NCBI RefSeq assembly: GCF_014873485.1 | Contig: NZ_JADBDT010000001.1 | Location: 2,418,001-2,482,000 of the forward strand | Direction of reading: 5' to 3' | DNA: 64,000 bases | Source: Sphingopyxis sp. OAS728 | GTDB lineage: Bacteria > Pseudomonadota > Alphaproteobacteria > Sphingomonadales > Sphingomonadaceae | In this document: piece by piece, positions 19,376 through 27,661 of the stretch | How the letters are laid out: the number at the start of each line of letters is the position of its first letter | Position numbering within the stretch: position 1 is the stretch's first letter | Notes under the pieces: generated by a model | The model's database searches: none | What the model saw: the letters and a program-made list of their open reading frames with translations, nothing else | Told to the model about the DNA's origin: nothing | Made by a program: the position numbers and the translations under genes

Positions 19376-20509
19376 ATGTCACTCGACATCGATTATTACG
19401 AACTGCTGGAAGTCGAGCGCACTGCCGACGACGCCGCGCTGAAGGCGAGCTACCGCAAGCTCGCGATGAAATATCACCCCGACAAGAATCCGGGGTGCGA
19501 TGACAGCGAAGCGCGCTTCAAGGCGATCAGCGAAGCCTATGACTGCCTGAAGGATCCGCAAAAACGCGCCGCCTACGACCGTTTCGGCAAGGCGGGCGTC
19601 AACGGCGGTGCGGGCGGCTTCGGCGGCGGCAATGGCGGCGACTTCGGCGACATCGGCGATATTTTCGAATCGATCTTCGGATCGGCATTCGGCGGCGGCG
19701 GGCGCCAGCAGCGCGGTCCCGCGCGCGGCGCGGACCTGCGCTATGACATGGAGATCAAGCTCGAGGATGCCTTTGCCGGCGTCACGCGCGAGATTCAGGT
19801 CGATGTCGCGGCACGCTGCGACACGTGCGACGGATCGGGCGCCAAGCCCGGCACCCAGACCAACCGCTGCACGACCTGCGCCGGCCACGGCAAGGTGCGC
19901 GCGCAGCAGGGTTTCTTCATGGTCGAGCGCACCTGTCCGGCCTGTCAGGGCGCGGGCGAAGTCATCGCCGATCCCTGCAACACATGCCATGGCGAGGGGC
20001 GCGTCGACCGGCGCAAGACGCTGACCGTCAACATCCCCGCGGGGGTCGACGAGGGCACGCGCATCCGCCTGTCGGGCGAAGGCGAGAGCGGCGCACGCGG
20101 TGCGGCGCCGGGCGACCTCTATATTTTCCTCCACATGGCGCGGCACAAGGTCTTCGAACGCGAGGGCACGACGTTGTTCACGCGCGCGCCGATCAGCTTC
20201 ACCACTGCCGCGCTCGGCGGCGAGATCAGCATCCCCGGGCTCGACGGCAAGAAGCACGACATCAATATTCCCGCAGGGATCCAGTCGGGCAAGCAGCTCC
20301 GCCAGCGCGGCGCCGGCATGCCGGTGCTCAACGGCCGCGGCCACGGCGACCTCGTTGTCCAGATCGACGTCGAGACGCCGACGAAGCTCACCGCGCGGCA
20401 GAAGGAACTGCTCTGCGAGTTCCGCGAGACCGAGACCGGTGAAGAATGTCCGGCGAGCCAGGGCTTCTTCGGCCGCATCAAGGAAATGTGGGACGATCTG
20501 ACCGACTGA
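19376..20509 (+). CDS. dnaJ: chaperone protein DnaJ (Hsp40)
   Basis: Co-chaperone that stimulates DnaK ATPase and presents substrates. 377 residues. J domain about 3-70 with the HPD triad (MKYHPDKNPG); Gly/Phe linker about 75-115; four zinc-finger repeats CDTCDGSGAK, CTTCAGHGKV, CPACQGAGEV and CNTCHGEGRV between about 146 and 215, binding two Zn; C-terminal substrate-binding domain with the IPAGVDEGTRIRL motif. All motifs of a class A DnaJ are intact. The ribosome binding site is a GGAGGGGG about 12 bases upstream, longer spacing than normal, and could depend on coupling with dnaK. Confidence 0.98.
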   Translation: MSLDIDYYELLEVERTADDAALKASYRKLAMKYHPDKNPGCDDSEARFKAISEAYDCLKDPQKRAAYDRFGKAGVNGGAGGFGGGNGGDFGDIGDIFESIFGSAFGGGGRQQRGPARGADLRYDMEIKLEDAFAGVTREIQVDVAARCDTCDGSGAKPGTQTNRCTTCAGHGKVRAQQGFFMVERTCPACQGAGEVIADPCNTCHGEGRVDRRKTLTVNIPAGVDEGTRIRLSGEGESGARGAAPGDLYIFLHMARHKVFEREGTTLFTRAPISFTTAALGGEISIPGLDGKKHDINIPAGIQSGKQLRQRGAGMPVLNGRGHGDLVVQIDVETPTKLTARQKELLCEFRETETGEECPASQGFFGRIKEMWDDLTD

Positions 20510-20566
20510 TCCGTCGCGATGCGGTGGATCGGCGTTCGGCAAGACTCGGTCGCTCCGGCATGATAG

Positions 20567-20582
20567 CCTCCCGCCCGGGAGG
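20567..20582 (+). promoter_or_regulatory. hairpin that includes the Shine-Dalgarno of the lysozyme-family gene
   Basis: CCTCCC (20567-20572) pairs with GGGAGG (20577-20582) around a 4-base loop. The right arm is also most of the strong ribosome binding site (GGGAGGAG at 20577-20584) of the gene that starts at 20592, so the site can be sequestered by its own upstream arm. Confidence 0.5.
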
Positions 20583-20591
20583 AGTGAGTCG

Positions 20592-21749
20592 ATGCCGATC
20601 ACCGAAATTCCCAGGCGCACCCTGCTCGGCTGGGGCGCCAGCCTGATCGCTCTTGCGGCGACGCGCGCGCACGCCGCCACGCAGCAGACAGACCTGTTCG
20701 GCCTCAAATTGCCCGGCGAAGTGAGCCGGCTGCTGCCGGGCGAGGCACTCCGCGCGGCCGAGATTGTCGACGCGCTGCGCCGGCTCGAACGCGACGCCGA
20801 CCGCGCCAAGCTTCCCGATACGCCGCTGCGCTTCGACGGCGACCTGTCGCCCGCCGATATTCCGGGGTCGCTCTATCGTCTGGCGATGCCGCGGCTCGTC
20901 GCGCTGATCGACCGCAGCGCAAGGGTCGACCCTGCGCTTGGCGAGCAGGCCGGCGCGCTCCTTGCCGAGTTGCACGGCGCCGAACATGAAATCCCCGACC
21001 TTCTTCGCGGCTTCACCTCGGGCAGCGATCGGCAGCTTGACTGGGACAATGACGGTCCTATCTCGCTCGCGCCCTTCATAATCGACACCTATCGGCGCGC
21101 CCCCGCCCGGCCTGTCCTGCTTGCCAGCGCGGCGCCTGCGGCCCCCAAGAAACCGGCCCCGCCGCCACTCAGCCGCGCGCGCAACTATGCGGCACTGAAG
21201 GACGAATATCGCCGCCTGTTCGATACGATGACGCTGCGCGACCGGTACAAGCCGTCGACCGATTGGTATTTGACGATGCTCAAGACGTCGCGCCCGACCT
21301 ATGACCGGGTCGCGCTCGACACCGGGGTTCCCTGGTATGTCATCGGCATCATCCACGGGCTCGAGGCGAGCTTCAACTTTCTCGCCCACCTGCACAATGG
21401 CGACCATCCGCTCACCGGACGGACGCGCAAGGTGCCGGCGGGCCGTCCGCTGGTTTGGGCGCCGCCGACCGATTGGGACTGGAGTGCGAAAGACGCGCTC
21501 AAGCTGCTGGGTTTCACCGGCAAGACCGACTGGAACCTCGAACGCATCCTGTTCCGCTTCGAGGCCTATAATGGTTTCGGCTATCGCGGCACTGCCGTGC
21601 CGACCCCCTATCTGTGGAGCTTTTCCAACCATTATGAGAGCGGCAAATATACCGCCGACGGGCGTTTCAACACCAAGGCCAAGTCGCAGCAATGCGGCGC
21701 GGCGGTCATGCTGAAGCTGCTCGTCGATGCAGGCGAAGTGACCGTCTGA
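20592..21749 (+). CDS. lysozyme family protein (COG5526-like), Tat-exported
   Basis: A 385-residue protein with a twin-arginine type signal (PRRTLLGWGASLIALAATRAHA). After an N-terminal region of unknown role (about 27-170) and a Pro/Ala linker (about 175-195), the C-terminal ~190 residues match the COG5526 lysozyme-family pattern: ALKDEYRRLFDTM, TGVPWYVIGIIHGLEASFNF with the likely catalytic Glu in HGLEAS, LHNGDHPLTGRTRKVPAGRP, and WSAKDALKLLG. Homologues are taken to hydrolyse peptidoglycan. Family members often lack the long N-terminal addition seen here. The strong ribosome site lies within a hairpin. It converges with the patatin gene, which ends 4 bases beyond it. Confidence 0.78.
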   Translation: MPITEIPRRTLLGWGASLIALAATRAHAATQQTDLFGLKLPGEVSRLLPGEALRAAEIVDALRRLERDADRAKLPDTPLRFDGDLSPADIPGSLYRLAMPRLVALIDRSARVDPALGEQAGALLAELHGAEHEIPDLLRGFTSGSDRQLDWDNDGPISLAPFIIDTYRRAPARPVLLASAAPAAPKKPAPPPLSRARNYAALKDEYRRLFDTMTLRDRYKPSTDWYLTMLKTSRPTYDRVALDTGVPWYVIGIIHGLEASFNFLAHLHNGDHPLTGRTRKVPAGRPLVWAPPTDWDWSAKDALKLLGFTGKTDWNLERILFRFEAYNGFGYRGTAVPTPYLWSFSNHYESGKYTADGRFNTKAKSQQCGAAVMLKLLVDAGEVTV

Positions 21750-21753
21750 GCTC

Positions 21754-24066
21754 TCAGCGCGCGCCGATCTCGCCGCGGAGTTCGTCGATCAGCGCCTTCA
21801 CCTTCGGCAACCGCCCCTCCTCTTCATCGAGGATCGCGTGGAAGGCGCGGCGTTTGATCGTCTTCAATTCGTCGGCGGGCACCGCGCCGTCGCCGTTCAC
21901 GCTGCTCGCGACGATGTCGATCAGCCGGTCGGCGCCGTGGAGCCGCCCCCACAGATAATCATTTTCGCGATACGCACGGCTGAAGAAGGCACCGAAGCTG
22001 TTGAATTCGACCCCCTTCAGCATCGCTGCCGCGCCGCCGGTGCGGATCGCGGTCGCATCCGAGGGCGAGATGCGGTCGATCTTGATCGGATCGAATTCGT
22101 CGAACCCCTCGCCTTGGAGCAGCGGCAGGGTCGCGATGTCGTAAAAGGGATAGCCGAGATAGGCGAAGAGCATCGTCCGCCGGTCGTCCTTGGGCAGCTT
22201 CGCAAGCGCCGCCGCGATCACCTCGTCGGTTTCGGCGTCGAGCGCGACGAGGTCGCGCCGCGCCGCGATCGCATCGATCCAATGGCCGGGTTCGGTATCG
22301 GCCGGCACATCGAGGTCGGCGAGCCAGGCGTCACCCTCACGCTCGAGATATTTGCCGAGCGCGGTGAAGATCGTCTCGCGCATCTCTTCGCAGTCCGGAT
22401 CGCGCTTTTCGCGTGCTGCCTCGACCGACGCATCAAGTTCGCGCGCGAGGAAGCGCAGGCGCCGGATGCGGAAACCCAGATCGTGGGTACGGAAAAACTC
22501 GATCGCCTCGCTGCTCGCGCCCGTGCCCCGCTTGCCCGAAATCCGGTCGAGCCCGCGCGCGCGCGCCTCGGTCCACATCGCGATGCGGCGGTTGATGACA
22601 TGCACCGGGCCCTCGGGCGGGACGAGGCGGTCGACGATATTCGCGAGTTCGTCGATCACCGCCGACAGCTTGAGATGACCGTAGGGCGCGTAAGCGAAGC
22701 CCGCGCGCACCGCCGCCTGATCCTGCGCCTTGGCACGCCATTTGGCGAGCCGCGCCGGGGTCGGCGTGTCGAGGAAGAAGGTTGTGCCGAACAGCGCCGC
22801 GACTTGCTCCTCGACCTCGACCTTCATCGCGTCGATAATGTGCTGCATCCGGCGGATGCGCCGCGACATGCCCTCGATCATCTCGATATTCTCGCGGATC
22901 GGCTGTTCGCGCGGGATCGCCGACAACGAGCCGAGAATCGTGGGCAGGAAACCCGGTAGCTGGCCCTGTTCACTGGCTTCGCCGGGTTTGCCGACGCTGA
23001 TCGCCTTATAATCGGGTTTAGGGTCGATATAGATGAAGCGACGGTCGATCTCGCGGCGCGCCGGGCGCTGTTTGAGCGCCGCGATCGCGGGGCGGAAGGG
23101 TGCATTCGCGAGCACCGCGCCGTCGATCAGCACGCGATCGGCGGGATCGCTGTCGGGCACGCGCGGCAGCTGTGCACGAATGAAGTCATCGCGCCCCGGC
23201 CATTCGACGCCGCGTTTTTCGAGCGCGGTGTCGAGCTCGCGCAAGGTGAAAGGCGGGAAGGCGCCCGGAAAACTTGCCGTCGCGCGCGCCGCCGCAACCA
23301 GTCCCGGCACGTCGTCGAGCCGCCGGCCCGCGCGGCCGTCGTGCCGGAAGTGCATCATCAACCGATGCTCCTGTTCGGTCACCCGCGGCGGGCTGTTGAG
23401 GATCAGTTGCTCCTTATGTCCGGCAAAATCGGTCACCGAGACGATCAGGTCGACCGGCTGCGCCGCGGGCACCAGCGGCGGCCCGTGCGGCCCTGCATCC
23501 ATCGCGTCGAAGGCATCGAGCAGCAGGTTCGAAAAGGTGACGCCGCCAAAGGGCGGCTCGAACCAGCGCGCGCGGACGAAGCGCGACAGCTTGGCGCGCA
23601 CTTCGTCCTGCGCATCTTCGCCGACGGTGCGGTCGATGGCATTGCCGCGGCGTTTCATCGCCCATCCCGCGATCGGCACCGCCCAGAATTTTGTCATGGC
23701 GGAGAGCGGGCGCGCATCGGGGTCGAGCAGGCTGTCGACGTCGGCATCGGTCAGCCACAGCTCGGTCAGCGGATCCAGCGACTTGCCCGTGGCGAGCGCG
23801 CGCGCGAGGAAGATGCCGTTGATCCCGCCCGCACTCGCCCCCGCGACGATATCGGGAAGGACGCGGAGCTTGACGCTGCCATGCTCGGCGATCGCCGCGA
23901 GCAGGTCGCGATACACCCCGCCCGAGCCCGTAATCCCGTCGCCGTCATGAAAGGCGCGTGACGCCGCGGCCAGCCGCCAGATCTCCTTGGTGATCCCATG
24001 CATATAGACGGCAAGGCTGATGCCGCCGTAGCAAATCAGGGCGAAGCGTAGTTCCTTTTCCCGCAT
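21754..24066 (-). CDS. patatin-related lipase-like protein (DUF3376/TIGR03607 type)
   Basis: A 770-residue protein whose N-terminal half is a patatin phospholipase: the nucleophile elbow GASAG at 76-80 (Ser78) in DIVAGASAGGINGIFLA, the LALAVY-like opening ICYGGISLAVYMHG with GG for the oxyanion hole at about 13-15, and the catalytic Asp of the DGA motif in LIDGAVLANAPFRPA (about 285). The C-terminal half has the long Leu/Arg-rich region of the patatin-related family TIGR03607 (DUF3376). Function unknown beyond predicted acyl hydrolase. No signal peptide, so cytoplasmic or membrane-associated. I start it at ATG 24066, which begins the conserved MREKELRFAL; the frame is open further but without similarity. 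Divergent to the TonB receptor at 24194. Confidence 0.87.
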   Translation of the reverse strand: MREKELRFALICYGGISLAVYMHGITKEIWRLAAASRAFHDGDGITGSGGVYRDLLAAIAEHGSVKLRVLPDIVAGASAGGINGIFLARALATGKSLDPLTELWLTDADVDSLLDPDARPLSAMTKFWAVPIAGWAMKRRGNAIDRTVGEDAQDEVRAKLSRFVRARWFEPPFGGVTFSNLLLDAFDAMDAGPHGPPLVPAAQPVDLIVSVTDFAGHKEQLILNSPPRVTEQEHRLMMHFRHDGRAGRRLDDVPGLVAAARATASFPGAFPPFTLRELDTALEKRGVEWPGRDDFIRAQLPRVPDSDPADRVLIDGAVLANAPFRPAIAALKQRPARREIDRRFIYIDPKPDYKAISVGKPGEASEQGQLPGFLPTILGSLSAIPREQPIRENIEMIEGMSRRIRRMQHIIDAMKVEVEEQVAALFGTTFFLDTPTPARLAKWRAKAQDQAAVRAGFAYAPYGHLKLSAVIDELANIVDRLVPPEGPVHVINRRIAMWTEARARGLDRISGKRGTGASSEAIEFFRTHDLGFRIRRLRFLARELDASVEAAREKRDPDCEEMRETIFTALGKYLEREGDAWLADLDVPADTEPGHWIDAIAARRDLVALDAETDEVIAAALAKLPKDDRRTMLFAYLGYPFYDIATLPLLQGEGFDEFDPIKIDRISPSDATAIRTGGAAAMLKGVEFNSFGAFFSRAYRENDYLWGRLHGADRLIDIVASSVNGDGAVPADELKTIKRRAFHAILDEEEGRLPKVKALIDELRGEIGAR

Positions 24067-24145
24067 TGCGAGGATGATAGCGCGCTTTGACCGGCCTGTC
24101 CCCCTCTCCCAAGGTCGAAGGAAAATTCGGCTTTCTTCTTGCTTT

Positions 24146-24160
24146 TGAGAATAGTTCGCA
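24146..24160. promoter_or_regulatory. Fur-type iron box upstream of the TonB receptor
   Basis: TGAGAAT-A-GTTCGCA is a 7-1-7 element that differs at only two positions from the symmetric pattern TGCGAAT-N-ATTCGCA used by alphaproteobacterial Fur-like regulators. It lies 34 bases before the receptor start and 80 bases upstream of the patatin start on the other strand. It would explain iron-dependent repression of the receptor/PepSY operon. Confidence 0.55.
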
Positions 24161-24193
24161 CTAGCGCGCGCTCCGAAAACAGGAGCTTTCCCC

Positions 24194-26338
24194 ATGAATC
24201 GCAAATTCGTCTTCGTCGCGCTCGCTTGCACGGCGCTTTCCTCGCCCGCTTTCGCGCAGGATACCATGCCGGTCGCCGATGGTGACGAGAGCGAGGGCAC
24301 GATTGTCGTCACCGCGGCGCGCACGACCCTGCCGCCGAACGCGCTGCCGCTGACGATCGATGTCATTTCCAAGGACAGCCTGGATCAGCAGGTCGCGGTC
24401 GCGGGGTCGGTCATCGATGCGGTCGCAAACCTGACACCCAGCTTCTCCCCGACGCGCCAGAAACTCTCGGGCTCCGGCGAAACGCTGCGCGGCCGCTCGC
24501 CGCTCTACGCGATCAACGGCATCCCGCAATCGACCCCGATCCGCGACGGATCGCGCGACGGCTATACGATCGATCCCTTTTTCCTCGATCGCGTCGAATT
24601 GATCTATGGATCGAACGCCTTGCAGGGAATTGGCGCGACCGGCGGTGTGGTCAATCAGGTGGTGATCAAGGCGCCGCACGAAGACGGCCTCTCCGGCCGC
24701 GCGCTGGTGCAGGGATCGACGGGCAATTTTGAAGACAACAGCTTTGGCGGCAAGCTCGGCGGACTGCTCGCCTATCGCCAGGGCAGTTTCGATGTGACCG
24801 GCGGCGTCGCCTATGAAACGCGCGGCCTCTATTATGATGGCGCGGGTCGCCGCGTGGGCATCGACAATACGCAGGGCGATGTGCAGGACAGCAAGAGCCT
24901 CAGCTTCTTTGCGCGCCTCGGGTACGACCTGTCCTCGACCGCCCGCATCGAACTGTTCGCCACGCGCTTCAACCTCGAGGGCAATGGCGACTGGATACAG
25001 GTCGCGGGCAACCGGGCGACCGGCCTTCCCACCAGCTCGCAGCGGGGCGACATAGAGGGCGAAGCCGCCTCCAATCGCGTCGAAACGGTCAATCTGACGC
25101 TGACCGATACCGATCTTGGCGGCGGAAACCTGGTCTTCCAGGCCTTCTTCAACCGGTCGCGCGATATTTTCGGTGGCGATGTGAGCGCGACCTTCCAGGA
25201 CGCCAGCATCGCCCCCATCGGCACCCTGTTCGACCAGTCGGCGAACCGCTCGCGCAAGCTCGGCGCGCGCGTCAGCTATGAACGGCAGTTTTTCGACGCG
25301 CTCAACATCACGCTCGGGTTCGACTCGATGTGGGACAAGACCCAGCAAGGTTTGCTCGCGACAGGACGTTATTGGGTCCCGCCCACGACCTTCCGCACCC
25401 TTGCCCCCTTCGGCCAGGCGAATCTCAAACTGTTCGACGGCGCAGTACGCGTAGCGGGCGGCGCGCGCTGGGAGAATGGGCAGCTCAAGGTCGACGATTA
25501 TGTGACGCTGGCCTCGTATAATTCGGCCCGTGTCAGCGGCGGCACGCGCAATTTCGACGATCTGCTGATCAACGGCGGCCTGATCGTCGAGCCTGTGCAG
25601 GGCATCCGGGCCTACGCCAGCTATGCCGAAGGCTATTCGATCGCCGACGTCGGCCGCATCTTGCGGGCGGTCAACGGCGCGACCCAGCCGAATTTCCGCA
25701 TCGAGGATGTCAACGTCACCCCCGTCATTTCCAACAACCGCGAGATCGGCATCGAGATCAAGCGCGGCCCGCTGGATGCCAGCGCGTCCTATTTCTGGTC
25801 GACATCAAAAGACGGCGGCCTGTTGGTCCTGAACAGCGGGGGCGTCTATGACGTCCAGCGCCAGCGCATCGAAATCGAGGGTTTCGAAATCAATCTCGCG
25901 GTCGAGCTTCCGCTGGACGGGCTGAAGCTTGGCACCGGCTACGCCCATCTGTCCGGCCGCACCGACAGCAACAAGGACGACAAGGTCGATATCGACCTCG
26001 ACGGTGCGAACATCTCGCCCGACCGCGTCAATTTCTGGGCCAGCTACAACAGCGGGCCGGTGTCCGCGCGCGTGCAGGCGGGCCTTTATCTCGACCGCCG
26101 GTTCGACGGTGCGCCGGCCAATACCGCCTTTTCGGGCTACACACTGACAGATGCGGTACTGCGCTATGACTTGCCGCGCCTCGGCGGGATCACGCTGGCG
26201 GCTTCGAACCTGTTCGATGTCGACTATGTCACCTATAACAGCCAGACGATCCGCTCGACCGTGGCGGCGACCGACAATGCCCGCTTCTTTACCGGACGCG
26301 GACGGACGTTCACGCTCGGCTGGGACTATCGTTTCTAG
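24194..26338 (+). CDS. TonB-dependent siderophore receptor
   Basis: Outer-membrane receptor of 714 residues that would import a ferric siderophore using TonB energy. Signal peptide about 1-22 (MNRKFVFVALACTALSSPAFAQ); the TonB-box-like EGTIVVTAAR follows near 34-43; plug domain about 44-160 with the siderophore-type pattern YAINGIPQSTPIRDG...YTIDPFFLDRVELIYGSNALQG; 22-strand barrel for the rest, ending in Phe (DYRF). A Fur-like box precedes the gene and the PepSY-family membrane protein follows after 17 bases. Ligand identity cannot be told from the sequence. AGGAG lies about 8 bases before the ATG. Confidence 0.9.
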   Translation: MNRKFVFVALACTALSSPAFAQDTMPVADGDESEGTIVVTAARTTLPPNALPLTIDVISKDSLDQQVAVAGSVIDAVANLTPSFSPTRQKLSGSGETLRGRSPLYAINGIPQSTPIRDGSRDGYTIDPFFLDRVELIYGSNALQGIGATGGVVNQVVIKAPHEDGLSGRALVQGSTGNFEDNSFGGKLGGLLAYRQGSFDVTGGVAYETRGLYYDGAGRRVGIDNTQGDVQDSKSLSFFARLGYDLSSTARIELFATRFNLEGNGDWIQVAGNRATGLPTSSQRGDIEGEAASNRVETVNLTLTDTDLGGGNLVFQAFFNRSRDIFGGDVSATFQDASIAPIGTLFDQSANRSRKLGARVSYERQFFDALNITLGFDSMWDKTQQGLLATGRYWVPPTTFRTLAPFGQANLKLFDGAVRVAGGARWENGQLKVDDYVTLASYNSARVSGGTRNFDDLLINGGLIVEPVQGIRAYASYAEGYSIADVGRILRAVNGATQPNFRIEDVNVTPVISNNREIGIEIKRGPLDASASYFWSTSKDGGLLVLNSGGVYDVQRQRIEIEGFEINLAVELPLDGLKLGTGYAHLSGRTDSNKDDKVDIDLDGANISPDRVNFWASYNSGPVSARVQAGLYLDRRFDGAPANTAFSGYTLTDAVLRYDLPRLGGITLAASNLFDVDYVTYNSQTIRSTVAATDNARFFTGRGRTFTLGWDYRF

Positions 26339-26355
26339 GATCTGGTACTTCCGAC

Positions 26356-27444
26356 ATGATGAAATTGCTCGACACGCTCCACCGCTGGACCGGCGGCCTG
26401 ATCGGCCTCGTGCTCGCGCTGCTCGGCCTGTCGGGCACGATCCTGCTCTATGACTATCTGTGGATCGGATTTCCGGGGACCGGCGATCCGCTGCGCGGCG
26501 ACCTGACGACGGTCGCCGCGACCACCGAGCGGCTGATGGCAACACCTGGCGCGCAGGGCATCATCTATGCCGACGAACGTTTCGGGCTGCACCAACTCCG
26601 CCTCGGCAAGGAAGCCGGCGCCTATGCGAACCAGTCGGGCGAGATTGTCACGCGCTGGGCGAGCCAGTGGGAGCGGCCCGAACTCTGGATCTTCGACTTC
26701 CATCACCATCTGTTCGCCGGCGACAATGGCGAATGGGTGATCGGGATCGCGGGACTGTGCGGTCTCTTCTTCATCATCTCGGGCGTCATCCTCTGGTGGC
26801 GCACGCGCAAGACCTTCCAGCTCCGCCTGTGGCCGAAACGCATGTCGCGCCCGTCGATCGTCATGCACCACCGCGACCTCGGCATCGTCGTCGCACCCCT
26901 GCTGCTGATCTCGATCGTCACCGGCACGATGATGATCTTCCGCCCCTTCGCCTTGGGAGTGGTCGCGCCCTTCGGCCCGATCGCCGAGACCGCAAAGGCG
27001 CTCGATCCGCCAAAATACAAGGGAGGCCCGCTTGCCGGAAAGCCCGATTACACCGCGATGCTGACCGAAGCGCGGCGCCGTTTCCCCGACGCCGAATTCC
27101 GCATCCTCAGCCTGCCGCGCAAGCCCGGCGACCCGATCAGCCTGCGCATGAAACAGCCCGCCGAATGGCTCCCCAACGGCCGCTCGACACTGGCGTTCGA
27201 CGCCGCGACGGGCGAACTGCTCGGCGCGCGCGACGCGCTGAAGCTCGCCCCCGGCGCGCAGGCGTTCAACATGGCCTTCCCGATCCACGCGTCGAAGGTC
27301 GGCGGCTGGACGTGGCGCATCCTGCTGACGATCTCGGGGCTCGCGCTGACGATGCTCGGCAGCCTCGCCGTATGGACCTTCTGGTTCAAGCGGCCGAAAC
27401 CAGTGAAGCGTAAGGTGAAGAAGGCGGATTTGGCTTCGACATAG
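26356..27444 (+). CDS. PepSY-associated TM protein (siderophore reduction type)
   Basis: Inner-membrane protein of 362 residues of the PepSY-associated TM family (PiuB/FegB-like); such proteins are linked to reduction or handling of siderophore iron after uptake. Membrane segments at about 14-36 (WTGGLIGLVLALLGLSGTILLYDYL), 134-155 (VIGIAGLCGLFFIISGVILWW), 185-205 (LGIVVAPLLLISIVTGTMMIF) and about 322-346 (ILLTISGLALTMLGSLAVWTFWF). Conserved histidines (LHRW, DFHHHLF, VMHHRDLG) may bind haem. The distance of 17 bases to the receptor gene shows one operon under the same iron box. Confidence 0.86.
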   Translation: MMKLLDTLHRWTGGLIGLVLALLGLSGTILLYDYLWIGFPGTGDPLRGDLTTVAATTERLMATPGAQGIIYADERFGLHQLRLGKEAGAYANQSGEIVTRWASQWERPELWIFDFHHHLFAGDNGEWVIGIAGLCGLFFIISGVILWWRTRKTFQLRLWPKRMSRPSIVMHHRDLGIVVAPLLLISIVTGTMMIFRPFALGVVAPFGPIAETAKALDPPKYKGGPLAGKPDYTAMLTEARRRFPDAEFRILSLPRKPGDPISLRMKQPAEWLPNGRSTLAFDAATGELLGARDALKLAPGAQAFNMAFPIHASKVGGWTWRILLTISGLALTMLGSLAVWTFWFKRPKPVKRKVKKADLAST

Positions 27445-27485
27445 CCGTCGGCGGACGTCTGCTTGGGGGTGGTGGGCTGCCCTAT

Positions 27486-27572
27486 GTGAACCCCGGCGAA
27501 AGCCGGGGCCCAGTGCGGAAAAGCGCAAGGTTAGCGTCGGAATTCTGGGCCCCGGCTTTCGCCGGGGTTCAC
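27486..27572. repeat. palindromic repeat element, family 2 (27-base perfect arms)
   Basis: Arms at 27486-27512 and 27546-27572 are perfect reverse complements over 27 bases (core CCCCGGCGAAAGCCGGGG / CCCCGGCTTTCGCCGGGG), and each arm is itself a near palindrome, with a 33-base centre. It fills most of the 217-base gap between the PepSY gene and priA. The remaining bases (27573-27661) show no other feature to me. Confidence 0.85.
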
Positions 27573-27661
27573 GCGTCTATCGGCCACAACCGGTCGTCAC
27601 CGGCCATCGTCAACCACACCGCTTTCCTATTTTACCCGCCGCCCTATATCCTCTCCCATCC

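Noticed and set aside
20592..21749. Prophage remnant because of a lysozyme-family and a CHAP gene (52896)
   Set aside because: Both are exported single genes with Tat or Sec signals in housekeeping context; no phage structural, integrase or att sequence was seen.
24066..24372. Patatin gene extended upstream to 24372
   Set aside because: The extra 102 codons overlap the divergent TonB receptor start and its Fur-like box and show no family similarity.
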